Program-made: the position numbers and the translations under genes | Part shown: one piece after another, positions 25,816 to 38,400 of the stretch | Position numbering within the stretch: the stretch's first letter is position 1 | Layout of the letters: every line of letters begins with the position of its first letter | The notes under the pieces: generated by a model | Told to the model about the DNA's origin: nothing | What the model saw: the letters and a program-made list of their open reading frames with translations, nothing else | The model's database searches: none | Source of the DNA: Sipunculus nudus | Taxonomy: Eukaryota > Annelida > Sipuncula > Golfingiida > Sipunculidae | NCBI GenBank assembly: GCA_026874595.1 | Contig: CM049313.1 | Coordinates: 67,450,659-67,514,658, forward strand | Direction of reading: 5' to 3' | DNA length: 64,000 bases

Positions 25816-27529
25816 TGTCAGCCACCACATAGAACAAAATGTACAACGCCAGTGGTATCTAAATGACATATTTTTCTCCATCTGAACCGAGTCCATTTTC
25901 TTCATAATATATTTTGCACTGCACTGACAATTATAGTTGGAAGCACAAAACATATGGTAAAAATCACTGATTTGTACGAATAAATATGATTAATTTATTA
26001 ATAAGAGAGAATTATTGTATTATATAAGCATTTAAGGCAGATGGACTGAAAAGAAAGAATGGGGGAAGAAATATTATTTATATCCAAGTAAAGAAAGGAA
26101 TTATTAAAAGATTCACCAAACAATAGCACATATATGCAGACAAGTTGAAATCTGAATTAGACATAAATAAAATTAACAATAAAAACATAGATATAAGGTT
26201 ATAACAACATATTTGAATCTTTAAACTCTGACATTTTCACGCATCGAAGCTTTCATTGTAAACTGTCCTTCAGCACTCTTCAATATAATATGAACCCAAT
26301 GTAATCAAATGCGTCTTAAATTAATTTCACCAAATACATTTGTCAGTCTTAAGGAGCATCTTTGATCGACTTAATTTTTGTCGAATGTTTTTTTTTGCCC
26401 AGCTGGCTTTTATAGGATAAATTTTTTTAGAATAAAATATATGTTAAACGTGAGAAACTAACCATGCAGTTTAATATAAAGCTAAATACCAGATCTCCTC
26501 TCACGTGTTGGCCTAACCCCTGCTATGTATAGCAAGATTTTCTGGGTTCGAACATTAAGGTGCACACATAGCAAAGAATTGTAATCAACTGACCCAATGA
26601 GAACGAGGTATCGTAATTTGCATCCAGCTCCAAATTTTAAACATATGACACCCTCTCTCGTTGGTTTGAATCATGGCCTGTGTCAAAAACGGTGTTACCT
26701 GGCCAACGAGAGTGGGTGTCGCATATTTAAATATGTGTAGGCTACATGTATTGGTATTAATTGGAAGTTTCATTATATATGTACTAGCCCATAAGAATGA
26801 ACTCCTCAATTGCTTTTTTTTCAGTGACTGACGCAATTTAATGTGGAGTCCATGGATTGCACCTGCAGTTAACTGTGATTATAACACTCCATACACAACT
26901 GTGAGATTTAACATATATCCTTTGATAAATATTCAGTACATCTATGTGTATTGTATATTTGACCACTATAAAACATTACTGTTCTGTTCTCAGCCCTAGC
27001 TATTTTGCACCAAGGAAGTTAAATTATGAACATAATAGTACACAGACCTAAAGCCTTATACAAGAATGCCACCAAATGCAGGATGTCTACCGGGGCTGTT
27101 AATGCTTAAATTCTCTCTGGACAAATGATATCATTTGTTGATGTTACGGGTGCTTATGCTTTCCAGAATGGTTATTTTTTATTACAGGCCTTTCAGCATA
27201 CAACATTATGTGAACATTGGCTTGTTAAAATCGTAGAAAATATTTTTTTTCTTTTCAATTTCCTTTCTAAGAGTAGGCCTAACAGATCGTATCGTGCTAT
27301 AACCCCAGTTAGTCCTTTGGTGGGCCGGCGACGCAACCGAAATCTGAATGTGTTGCGTCGCCGTCGGCTGCTAATTGCTGGACAGCCAGGCATGCAGAAA
27401 CTTGCATACAGTATGATACCAGAGAGCTTAGATGTCATCTAAGCTCTCTGATGATACCCTCATCACTTGGTTTCACTATCGTTTTCCAGATGGCGCTTGA
27501 ACAGGCGGTTTTGTATTCGGTGCGGAGCC
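25816..27529. other. Intergenic sequence upstream of NCBP1
   Basis: No gene confirmed. Two hairpins are present: imperfect 26-bp arms at 26639-26664 and 26703-26730, and a perfect 11-bp stem GGCGACGCAAC/GTTGCGTCGCC at 27327-27362. A short palindrome with flanking direct repeats is at 27413-27458. The 27320-27530 part is CpG-richer and may be the displaced NCBP1 promoter. An ORF at 27125-27442 has an Arg-rich end but no recognisable domain. Confidence 0.5.
27421..27450. repeat. 30-bp hairpin flanked by 8-bp direct repeats
   Basis: AGAGAGCTTAGATG pairs with CATCTAAGCTCTCT around a single T (counting the preceding C, a 15-bp perfect stem). ATGATACC lies directly before (27413-27420) and directly after (27451-27458). 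Confidence 0.85.
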
Positions 27530-27537
27530 ATCTTTAG

Positions 27538-29336
27538 GGTACTTGGTAAAACCCGGACTCGTACCCCGGACTCGGACTCCACAGTTATAATCGCCGGACC
27601 CCGAAAGCTCACCCTGCTTAGCCTGATAATGTAGGTCTTATGTCATGGGTGTCTTTGTAAAACCATGATCATATATATCAGTATTCTGGTGTCTCAGAGC
27701 TGAGGATTACTGATTTAAATATTTTTAATTAACTGTGTATAGAGAATAGAGTAAAATAAAAAAACCCAGGATTTTCTTTAGAAAACCATGTATATTCCAA
27801 TATCTTTTTAAATATTCCAGATTTATTGAAACATTACCGTAACTTTGGAACCTCATTTTATCAAAGAAAGGAAACTAAATTTATTGTGTACTTGTTCAAT
27901 GCCAGTCTGCCTGGACAACATGGTCAGACGCATGTGACCAGTACATAAAGAAAGTTTTTTTTTTTTTAACTTGCATGAATTAACATTGACCTGAAAGTTT
28001 CCCAACAGTGGTTCTGTTCCCCATGTGTTGGCCAGCAGTGTGTTCATTTTCATTAAAAAAAAATAAAATGTGGTTGTAGTTTCATTTGATAAACTATTCT
28101 AGGATATTATTGCATTTTTAAATTTGAGACTAAGGTATTCAGAATTGTATAAATTTTATTTATTTTATTGTTTACATATTTCAATAATATATGGTTAATT
28201 ATTATTGAATAGTTTTAGTGCTTAAATCGTACATGCAAATATGGTGTAGCAGCTTTACATATTCTTCACAATTTGGAACTAAAATGGGAAATACCTGTTA
28301 GTCTGTATGTTTGAAGAAATAAAAAAAATACAGGTATTATCAATCACCAAACATGTCATACATGGTGATGTGTTTCGTTTAAAAAATCTTAGCTTATAGA
28401 TTAATTCAATTTCATGTAGTCTTTCATTTGTGCTATTTTTATTCATTTTCTACAAGATGCTGTTTTATATATATAAAGTTTTCTTGAAAGTACTAGATGC
28501 AGCATATTTATACCCCGATTGGTCCTTGTGCATATTTTTTGTTTTGTTGTAGTTATCAGAAGATGCTAATAAAATGAAGCATAAAAGTTGTTTGTCATAT
28601 TTCCCATTGTTTTAAGGTAACCCTTGCATGTAACAATAATGTTTCAATAAATTTGGAATATTTAAAAGAATATGAGAATATAAATGCTGTTTTTTTTTAT
28701 TTTAAAAATTCTTTACAAGATAACCTTCACTTTAAAAAAAAGTCAGACTGTGAAGAAATTTGTCCATGTTTCATTATATTCAATAATCATAATTCACAAA
28801 ATTTAATTCTTGTGTTATTATGAATTAATACATGAGTGTTTTATTCTCATAAGCCTTTTGGTCAATTAAAAATAATTTATAAATAAAAATATAATAATAA
28901 ATGATGATTAAGAAAATTAACACCTTTTTTGTACATTACACTATAAAAAAGCTAAACAACTGCAGTTATTAATATTGTTAATATTTTAATAAACCTTCTG
29001 AACTTTTTTATCCAGATTATCATTTGTTGATTTAATTACATTTTACAAAGTGATTCTTAGTTTAATCCAGTTTAATCCTGTATCATCTGGATAAAACTGG
29101 ATTAGACCAGATGAAACCCAGTTTTATCCATTGTCCTGGATTTAACGAGTTTTATCCGGATAAAACCCAACCCTGATGCGTATTGTATTCTTAAAGAGTA
29201 AATAGTAAAGCATCTGACACACGTAAAATTATCATGAAACAACAATCAATACAATACATATAGGCTGTTTCGGGGTCCGGCGATTATTACTGTGGAGTCC
29301 GAGTCCGGATTCCGAGTCCGGGTTTTCCAAGTACCA
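27538..29336. mobile_element. Non-autonomous hAT-like transposon upstream of NCBP1
   Basis: About 70 bp of inverted repeat mark the ends: GGTACTTGG.AAAACCCGG at 27538 and its complement ending in TTTTCCAAGTACC at 29335. Both arms contain CCGGACTCGGACTCCACAGT and the CGCCGGACCCCGAAA block. Perfect 8-bp direct repeats ATCTTTAG (27530-27537 and 29337-29344) flank the element, the duplication length of hAT transposons. The 1.8-kb interior is AT-rich with no transposase frame. It holds repeated GGATAAAACT-like motifs near 29060-29170. It lies between the apparent NCBP1 promoter and its start codon. Confidence 0.85.
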
Positions 29337-29426
29337 ATCTTTAGCTGCGTCGCTGTTTTTTAGGAACCGTCAGCCGGCGTTGTTGTTTTGATTTTACAAG
29401 ACAAGACCAGCAGGAGTTACGTCAAC
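29337..29426 (+). promoter_or_regulatory. NCBP1: NCBP1 proximal 5' region / putative 5'UTR
   Basis: These 90 bp separate the hAT-like insertion from the ATG. They are CpG-richer than their surroundings (GTCAGCCGGCG) and have no TATA box. A CRE-like TTACGTCA sits at 29417-29424, next to the start codon and so probably within the 5'UTR. The transcription start cannot be placed from sequence. The ancestral promoter probably continues on the far side of the transposon, around 27300-27537. Confidence 0.5.
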
Positions 29427-29475
29427 ATGTCCCGTCGTAGAAACCGTTACAACAGCAGTGACGAGGAAGACGACG
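29427..29475 (+). CDS. NCBP1: NCBP1 coding exon 1 (initiator)
   Basis: It encodes [16 protein letters not shown] plus the first base of a Gly codon. The protein starts MSRRR as in vertebrate NCBP1, which fixes the start. The donor is GTGAGT and the intron phase is 1. The acidic run DEEDD precedes the NLS in exon 2. Confidence 0.93.
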
Positions 29476-32400
29476 GTGAGTGAATATATAACACAGAGTG
29501 ACCACAGAAAACGCAAACTGATGCAGGCAGTGCTTCTGAGCGATAATTGGAGGTTCTGGTGCCCATGAATTTTGTGCCGGGTTTCTCGGCAAACATGAGT
29601 TTTAATTTTGAGTAAAATATGCCGATTTTCTCTTCTTACACCAAGTTATTGTCTTTTTAGAATGTTTGTATTTATTGTAAGTTGTCACTGTCATAGATTT
29701 TTTTTTTTATAATTTTTCAATTTATTTCCTTTGCATTGCAAGTGTGTTTGATGGGGGGGGGGGGGGGGGGGGGCGGGTGACGGTCAACAAAATTGACTGA
29801 CATTGACTGTAACCAACTTTGATAATAGTATTAATTAATTTATTGAATAGAAGTGTTATCATTATATAGTTGTCAATATTCTTCAGAAAATGAGATTGAG
29901 AGAAAATTAATTAAAATCAGGAAGGATGGGGGGGGGGTCGCTTTATTTTTTATATCCCTGTGACAAATATTGTTTTTCCCTTTAAAAAACAATAATCATA
30001 TTTATTCTTATTTTCCTTGAGATAGTTGTTTTTGCTAAATCATTATTTTTCCATTTTTTCGATCAACTGATTATAAGTCATCTGAGCTATAGTTATGATC
30101 CATCTTCTGTTAGACAGGCACATTTTGAAACTGTAAAACCTACAAATCCATAATTCAACATACCATCAGATACCCCTAAGTTCTCTTACCAAAAGGATTA
30201 AATTGGCAATAGGATTTAATAAAATAAAAGAAAAAATAGTAAATATATATCGTGATCACAGATAAAAATTTTATTTTCTTATTCTGTACAAAATACACCA
30301 CACTTTCTGACAATTACAATACAGAGTATAATAATAATAAAAATAAAATGAAAAAATAGCACAATGTAGACTAACACATAGCAATAGTACAAGAACTTAT
30401 TTGTACAATCTTCATAAAACCATTTCATTAATTGTTTTAGTTATTTTAAAGACAAATGCACATTTTAATGAAACCACTTATTACAATTTTTATTACACCC
30501 AATCATGTCTTCGAATACAACTCCTAACCAATATTCTCATTCAATCCCAAATCCCAATGGTTATGGTTGCATTATAATTAGGCTTTGGTATTCTAGGAAA
30601 TGCCTGAACTGAAACAATAAACTGAGTGTTTTTGCATTAATTACTGGTTAAAATGTTCAATTCGTATAATTTCTGGATTGAAACAAAAATCAACTGCATT
30701 TTCAATCGCAAATGGCCCACAATCTCCTGATGCTATTCGTTGTCTCTGGCATGGCACAAATTAAACCTTAAGAACCTGCTTGCCCAAACAACTGAGGGAG
30801 CTGAATTTTACGTGAATATGCAGATTTTTATTTATTTCGGTCATTCAACAGTGAACCAATATGTTCAGAGTAATAAAGTTGGACATTTCAAGTGATTTTA
30901 ATGTATATTTAAAAGCATCATTGCATATACAAACTCTCCGCAAATTCTCCGAGAATTCCCCATCTCTCCGCCTTTTAAACAGACCCGGTGGAAGCGGCCT
31001 TTGTTAACAGGCAAGTGATGACCCATTTAGAATGGCTGCCGTTGAAAGTTTTTTGCCGAGTTGCCTACCTTGTGTCATAATACAAGTGATAGCATGGTAT
31101 GACCGTTTTATTGTTGGGTTGTTTAACCTGATAGTATTTCTAAGAACATTGGAGATATGAAGACTTTAAATAGGGATTCAGGTGCCTGTGGTCTTGTCTG
31201 TCTATCAGGTGTGTTTTTTTTTTTGTTTAGTATGATAACTTTCCTAAATTTAATCCAATTTCATTCAAATTTGGATCAGTGATTGCTCTCATGCATAATT
31301 TAGTTGGGATTGGTTTTGCAGTGTCTATCTGAAAAATATTTCTATCCAGCTCAAACACAAAATTCTCAAATTTTTGTCAAATTTCTCACGTGTTTAAGTT
31401 TTTTGTTCGCAAGCAGATGTCTCCACATGTCATTGTGGATTTTGGTCCCTATTTCTCAATGTGGTTTAGTTTTTTTGTTCACCTGCAGATACTTCCACCT
31501 GTCAAAGTGCATCTGTTAAGTTTTCATGTCCCCTAAGGATTTTCTCCACATGTAATAATTTTGGTTGCTCATCAAGCATGAAAGACAACAAAAGCCCAAA
31601 GCAGGGGAACATGAATTCCACAAATTTGCTTGGTTAAGTACTTGCTTTAGATTTCATACTAGCTACGACAATAATAATTGGGCTGGTAAGCCTACTTGTT
31701 TTGTGATACAAGCAGTATTGAAGAATGCATCGCAGTGGTCTTCCATCATGTTGCATTCATATTGTGGTAAACAGGCCATAAACATTATGCTACAAATGAT
31801 GAATGAACACTAGAGAATACACCTAAACTGGTTATCATGTTCCGTACATCTACAGCTAGGGCTTGATATCTACATTCATATCTGGAAAGTGGGTCCACAC
31901 CCTTTTTAGTCTTTACAAATAAATTCTGGGTTGTCCATAGTTTTTATTTCTCACGGTTGTAGTTTGTTGACCTGCTAGCTTGTTGAGTCCAGTATATTTT
32001 ATTGTGCTGTTGCAAAATGGTTGACCTCTAACATATCTGTATCCTCAATTGTCAAAACAAAATTGGTGTCTCCTGAACAATATGGATATTAGAGGTCCTA
32101 CTCCAGGTCACTGCAGGCTTAAACATTCCTGTGTAGCCAGTGGCCAGCTCACTCGGACAGAGCACTGCACAGTCTCATACTCACAAGAGTGCTTGTTTTA
32201 AATAGAAATGTTCTGTGGGGAAAAGGTGACTAGTACCAAAACACATGGCGTCAAGTAAGTTTTTTACTTCAGAGCCACAACCAAGTCTTGGTTAAAAAAA
32301 AAACAAAAAAAATCAGCCAACTTCATTAGTCATTACTCTATTATCTCTTTTACTTTTCTTGTCTATTTAAATACAAATCATCTGTTGTATATTTAAGATA

Positions 32401-35400
32401 TGGCTTCTGTTATCTATTTCCAGGCCCAAGTGGCAGTAAGAGGAGGCGGCCCTCGGAGAATGTAGATATCGAGGAAAGGCTGGAATCACTTATAACAAGA
32501 GTAGGAGAAAAGGTACTCTTTCTGATGTTTCACACTTTTAGTGTAAATATCATTTTGATACTCATAATTGACTAAAATGAAACAGTCAGTGAATGTTCTG
32601 ATTAGATAATTGTTTGGAAATAAAAATTCATTTAAATTTTTAAATATGAAATTCAGGTATTTCAGAGAATAGATTAACTGATGTTGTAAATTGATTATGT
32701 GACAAAATCTTCCATCAGTTTCTCATTGCATGTTAGAATTAAAAATACCTGTAAATTGATTATGTGACAAAATCTTCCATCAGTTTCTCATTGCATGTTA
32801 GAATTAAAAATACCTGTAAAGTGCTATGGTGTCACCATTGGCAGATGAACCTCAGTCTAGCGTGAAAGTTGCAAAGTAAGATCGTTTGATTTTCTTAAAT
32901 GGTCTTCTAATGGTCATGAAATAATGTTGAAATTTTAATATTCAGCATTTTATATTCTGTGTTTTTAGAGTACGTCTTCCCTGGAGAGCAACCTGGAAGG
33001 ACTTGCCAGTGTACTCGAGGCAGATCTGACAAACTACAAACAAAAAATCATCAAGATCTTATGCTCATGGTTAGTTGATTCTAACTTTGTTTTCAGCAAA
33101 TACTGTCAATAATGTGTAACAGTGTATTTTCTGTTTGCAAGATTTATTGCATAAATGTCCAGCTATAGGGACATCTAGATATCAAGATAACCTAGTAGTT
33201 TACTTTCACAATCAGTGGATTCATTTTCAGAAAGTCTTTATTGGCATGTTTTTACACAATATATACAAGATGTTTGTTGTAAGGACATGAACATATACAA
33301 AATCAGCCAAAAAAGTTCATTATATGTTTTTCAGGCATACCAGTACTTTTTTTTAGAATATGATGTTTCATGTATCATTAGGTAGGAAATAGACAGTGTC
33401 TGTGGTCAATTTTTTAGTAGTAATGACACAGGTTACCAGATGACACTGTTTGGCAGTTTAAAAAAATGATGTGAGGGCCATATGCTGCTTTATCTACCTC
33501 TGGGATTGATTTTAAATACAAGATGTCAAGTAGTGCAAATAGACCTCAGGCTAACTGAGAGAATCAAGACACCTGGCCGCCAAAGCCTTAGGAGTCCGTG
33601 CACTCAGGTTGCCAGACTGGTGAGCTGTCACTCAAAATGAAATGTCACAACATTGGCTGTGTGCACTCTTTGCTTGGCTGGTATCTGTTATTCAGGCAAA
33701 TGCATATATTACATGGCTATGATAAAATAATTTTAATTTCATGATGGTGGATGGAGTGGGATCAGAGTGGAAGTGTAAATGACCTATTATTTAATAAGAT
33801 TACCCTATGGCCAGAGAGAATCTCTGGAGATGTAGTCTCAGTGGAGATTTAGAAGCAGTGCAGTATATATAGCAGCTGCTTGAGGTGTGTATCACTCTCT
33901 GAATGCCACTACCTGTACTACTATTTTACCTGTCATTTATGTTTGCTCCTTTTAGCGTGGTTGACATGCCTGAGAAGCTAACTGTGTACACCACCCTGGT
34001 TGGACTTCTGAATGCTAAGAACTATAATGCTGGTGGAGAGGTTTGTACATTACTTTTGTATACTGTGGTTGGCTTCTTTTCCAAAAGGTTTTACCTGGAT
34101 TTTACCTAGGCTGGTTACCCAGGTATTACCCAGGATTCCTTGGTTTTACCCCTCATTTCTGTTGATTAGAGTGATGTGCCAGCATGAATGATAAAGTGAT
34201 TGGTTTACGGCTTCTTTTAGACACTGATGATGTGGTTAGAGCCACTTGTGAGCAATACTTATAAAATGTGTGTATATCTTCTGCTGACCAATAAGAAAGA
34301 AACTAAGATTTTGTCCTGTTCAGTCAAAAAAAAAAATGGGGAAAGCATGGGGAATAAACCGGGCAAAGCCCTTGGTAAAACATGGATAAAACCTAGGTAA
34401 AATTATTTAATCACAGGTTTCCTCACTTGGCTGGGTAAAATAGGTTTTACCTGGGTTAAATGCAAACCCTGTATTGCCCATTCCTATTGTTATACACCGT
34501 CATTTCTGTCCGTTTACTTTTAAGTGTCACCACAATAACTTACCGGGTCTTGGATGGATTTCCCAAAAACTAACCTCAAGTACCTACCAACAGATTATCT
34601 TGTCCGAGTTTGATTATGAGAAATGTCCACACATATTTAATAAGGTCACGGGTCACTGCGCTACTTGATGGTGTTCCGGCGATAACTTACAAGGAATATG
34701 AAGGATTTTGATAAAGCTCATCAGAAATGTTAATCAATAAAATAACTGGTCTTAGTTTGAATTCCAGCCAAATCTATGCATATTTAATGAGGTCAGAGGT
34801 CACCCCATTTTTAGCTCAGCTGACTATAAGTCATCTAAGCTATAGTCGTGGTCCATTGTCCGTCATCCGTCCGTCCGTCTGTCCGGATGTCCGTCCGTAA
34901 GACTGGCACGTTTCGACACCATTGGACCTACGAATCTGAAATTCGCCATACAGTTAGATGTCCCCATAATCTCCTACCATGCCGAAAATTGGGTCAATAG
35001 GACATGTTCCTTCGAGATATTAAGGAAAAACCTCAATTTTTTATTAGAAATCTATTTTCACACTTCAGGACTGCCTAATATCAAAACCACTCATCTGGTT
35101 TTCTTCATATTTACCATTAATATTTCTCTATATAGTTCCCATGTACATGCCAGAAATTAAGTCAGTATTATTTAATTTAAAAAAGTTATGGGCCCAAACA
35201 TAATAGACTTTGTAAAATCAGGAAAGATATTGGGTCACTTAAGACCAAAAGTGTTAACTTTAATTGATCAAAATTTGATTGTATACCAAAAATTGGATCA
35301 AAATCTGTTGAATTTTTTTAAAATATTGGCAAAAATATAAAATTGGTACCTTAAATTTGGCCCAGGTTTGACCATGGCACATTTTTTTCCTGTAAGTACT

Positions 35401-38400
35401 GTGGATTTAATTTTCACAGCATGTTTTTGTTAACATTTTGTCTGTTAACACCAAAAATTTGAAACCAGTTGATCAAAAACTAGATTTTATTCAAGTTTTC
35501 AAGCACCATGTCACATCAAGTTTACATCAAGCTAGTGTTATGCAGTTTGCTAGAGCTCAGCTCCCCAGCTTCAGCTCTAAGTTCCTTAAATTTAGCATAC
35601 AGTTAGATGTCTCCAAAATCCCCTACCATGCCAAGAATTTTATCACTAGGACTTAATTTCTTCGAAATATTATTGAAAAACTTCATTTTTCCATTAAAAA
35701 CCCATTGTTACACTGTAAGACTGCCTAATATCAAAACCACTAATCTGACTTTGATCATGTATAATATACATATTTTTCTATACATGTATTCGCTATGCAC
35801 ATGCCAGAAATGATGTCAGTATTGCATAATTGTTTTAAGTTATGGGCCCAAACATAATGCACTTTTTAAAAAATCAAGAAATATATTTACTCCCTTAACA
35901 AGGGGATTGCTGAAGCTAGAGATTTTTTGTCAGGGATGTAACATTATTTAATCAAGATTCATTTGAATACCAAAAATTAATTCTTGAATTTTTCAAATTT
36001 TTTAAGTTATTAGTATAAATATAAAATTAGTACCTTAAATTTTGCCCAACTTTGACCATGGCACGTTTGTTTCCTGAGAGCACTGTTGATATAATTTTCA
36101 TATCATGCACACATAAGGATTTCATCTTTGTAGTTTAGAAAGCTGAAAGAAATTGGCCAAATATTGTAGCTTTTATTAATGTTTTTATGAGACCATGTCA
36201 GACCCAGGCTTAATCCAGCCCCTCTTCAGTCACCTGTATGTTGACCTTGTTGAACTTTCATCAGATTATGCATGCTTGAGCGAAGCTGTACTGGGGCAGC
36301 CAAGCAGCTAATGCCCAGCCACACTTGATCCAGGTGTCCAACCCAACTCATCTAGTAAACAACAATAAACAATTAATTAATAATTTTGTATTGTTTTTTT
36401 ATAACAAATTAAAGAAAAATTAATAGAAAAGGAATTTGTTAGTTGATGAGTAACAGAAAATTAACTTGCAGTTACTGATGATGTAAGAATCTTGTAAGGA
36501 TGAATAGAATGTCAATGTCAATGTTATTCCAAATAACACCATGCAGTCATCTATGGTATTTTTCAGTGAAATTTTAATGATAAAGAAATAATTCATATTA
36601 TTCATTACTAATCATTAGGGCTCATATGAAGGAAATTAATGATAGACAAAGATGCAGTTGACAATATTAATCTAGATTCCTACTGTGTCTAGTGTGTAGA
36701 TTGATGTGAAAGTAGTCCAAAGTGAATATATTAGGCCAAAAAAATAAAAGGTGTGGTTCTCAGGCACCGCCCGCGTCAATTTTTAACCCCCACATCAAAT
36801 ATTTTTATTTTGATTTTTATCTTTCAAGTAGATAAATAGTACAATTTATGTAGTGCTTTTACCTGTTTAGCAAAAAAATTTGTTATTTTCATGCTTTTCA
36901 CTGATCATATGACATTTTATCGGAGCATTAAAAAAAAGGTAAAAAACTTAATACCGCCCACCCGCACCGATTTCTGAAAAAAAGTGCCTGAGAACCATAC
37001 CTTATTTTTTTTTTGGCCTTACATTTATTTTTTTTAATATAAATAAAAGCCATAAAACCAGGTACTTATGATCATTATTTAAATGTGTGAATTTTATATA
37101 TTCTGGATTCTCAACATCTTTGTTTGGCTAAAACTGAATAAATACTAGACATGGTGCAAATGCTTTGCAAATGTATTTGAATACGAATATGAATATGTAC
37201 TGCATTAAAAAATTTTATTGCATAAGAATGGGAATTCAGGTAAAATGAAAGTATTTGAATACCAGTGCAAATACTTTCAAAATGTATTCAATCATTTCAG
37301 TTATATTTTATTTTAAAAAATAACATGATTTTCTTATTATTTTTTTTTCAATAAAAATTATATTGGAACAATATTTGTTATTAAATTTTAATAAATAGTT
37401 AAACTCTTTTATTATATGTGCTGCTTATAAGTTATATGGCCAAGTCAAAATCTGTGTGACAATAGCACTCCATTTGTTAATAAAATAAATGAAATCAATC
37501 CTCTTCCCTGTCTCCAAAGATACTATCAAAATCATACATAAGCTAAACATCAACAACTCATAATAAAGCTTATATTTATTACCACACAAAACAAGCATGT
37601 GCCTCATTCCCAAATCATATTTTTAATCATATATAACAGTTGAGCGCCGTTACCCATGGGTCCCTTGTTTTAGATACTTTGGTGACTTACAAAAATCCTT
37701 TGGATTTACATGATACTCATTATACATATATACCAATAGTTTCTCAGCTGAATTACATTCTCATTAAAATTCACACATATTTAATGAGGTCAGAGGTTCA
37801 CTTGATACACGGCAGGCATATCATGCACATTTGCAGTGCTCATGTCCGTGTATCATATGAGTTTATTTTACATGTTATCATCAGTCACCTATACAAATAT
37901 TATTGGTTTATAAGAGAGTTGTTCATGTTTACTGTTATAATCTGATTCTTGTCCTTATTTACTCATCTAGTTTTAAATATATCTAGAGTCGGTCTGTCCC
38001 AGAAAAACAAATCATTTTGGACCAAAAATTTATCCAAACTTTAATACCATACACAGAGTAGGCTGGTGATTGTCAGGCTCGTTTTAGGCAACTCACAAGT
38101 GAAGGCAGGCAAGGCAACTAACAGGGTTTGGGTCAAATATGTAAATGAAGTCATATATAAATACAGAATAAGAAATCGTCTTATGCCAAATACAAAAAAA
38201 GAAATCTTCTACAGTCCGAAACAAATAAATCTTCCAAGTCAAATATAAATACAAATAAAAAAATCTTTTACAGTCCTAAAAAAAATAGATCTTCTCAAGT
38301 CAAATATAAAAATATAAATACAAATAAAGAAATCTTCTACAGTCCTAAAAAATAAATATTCTCAAGTTAAATATAAATACAAATAAATCTTCTACAGTCC

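Noticed and set aside
27125-27442. 105-codon plus-strand ORF with an Arg-rich tail, and an 81-codon frame opposite it
   Set aside because: No domain recognised. The Arg-rich part comes from the CpG-rich hairpin, and the two frames overlap on opposite strands.
33903-34109. ORF starting [12 protein letters not shown], upstream of and through NCBP1 exon 4
   Set aside because: The hydrophobic start is intron sequence read through the acceptor; the conserved part begins at the splice site.
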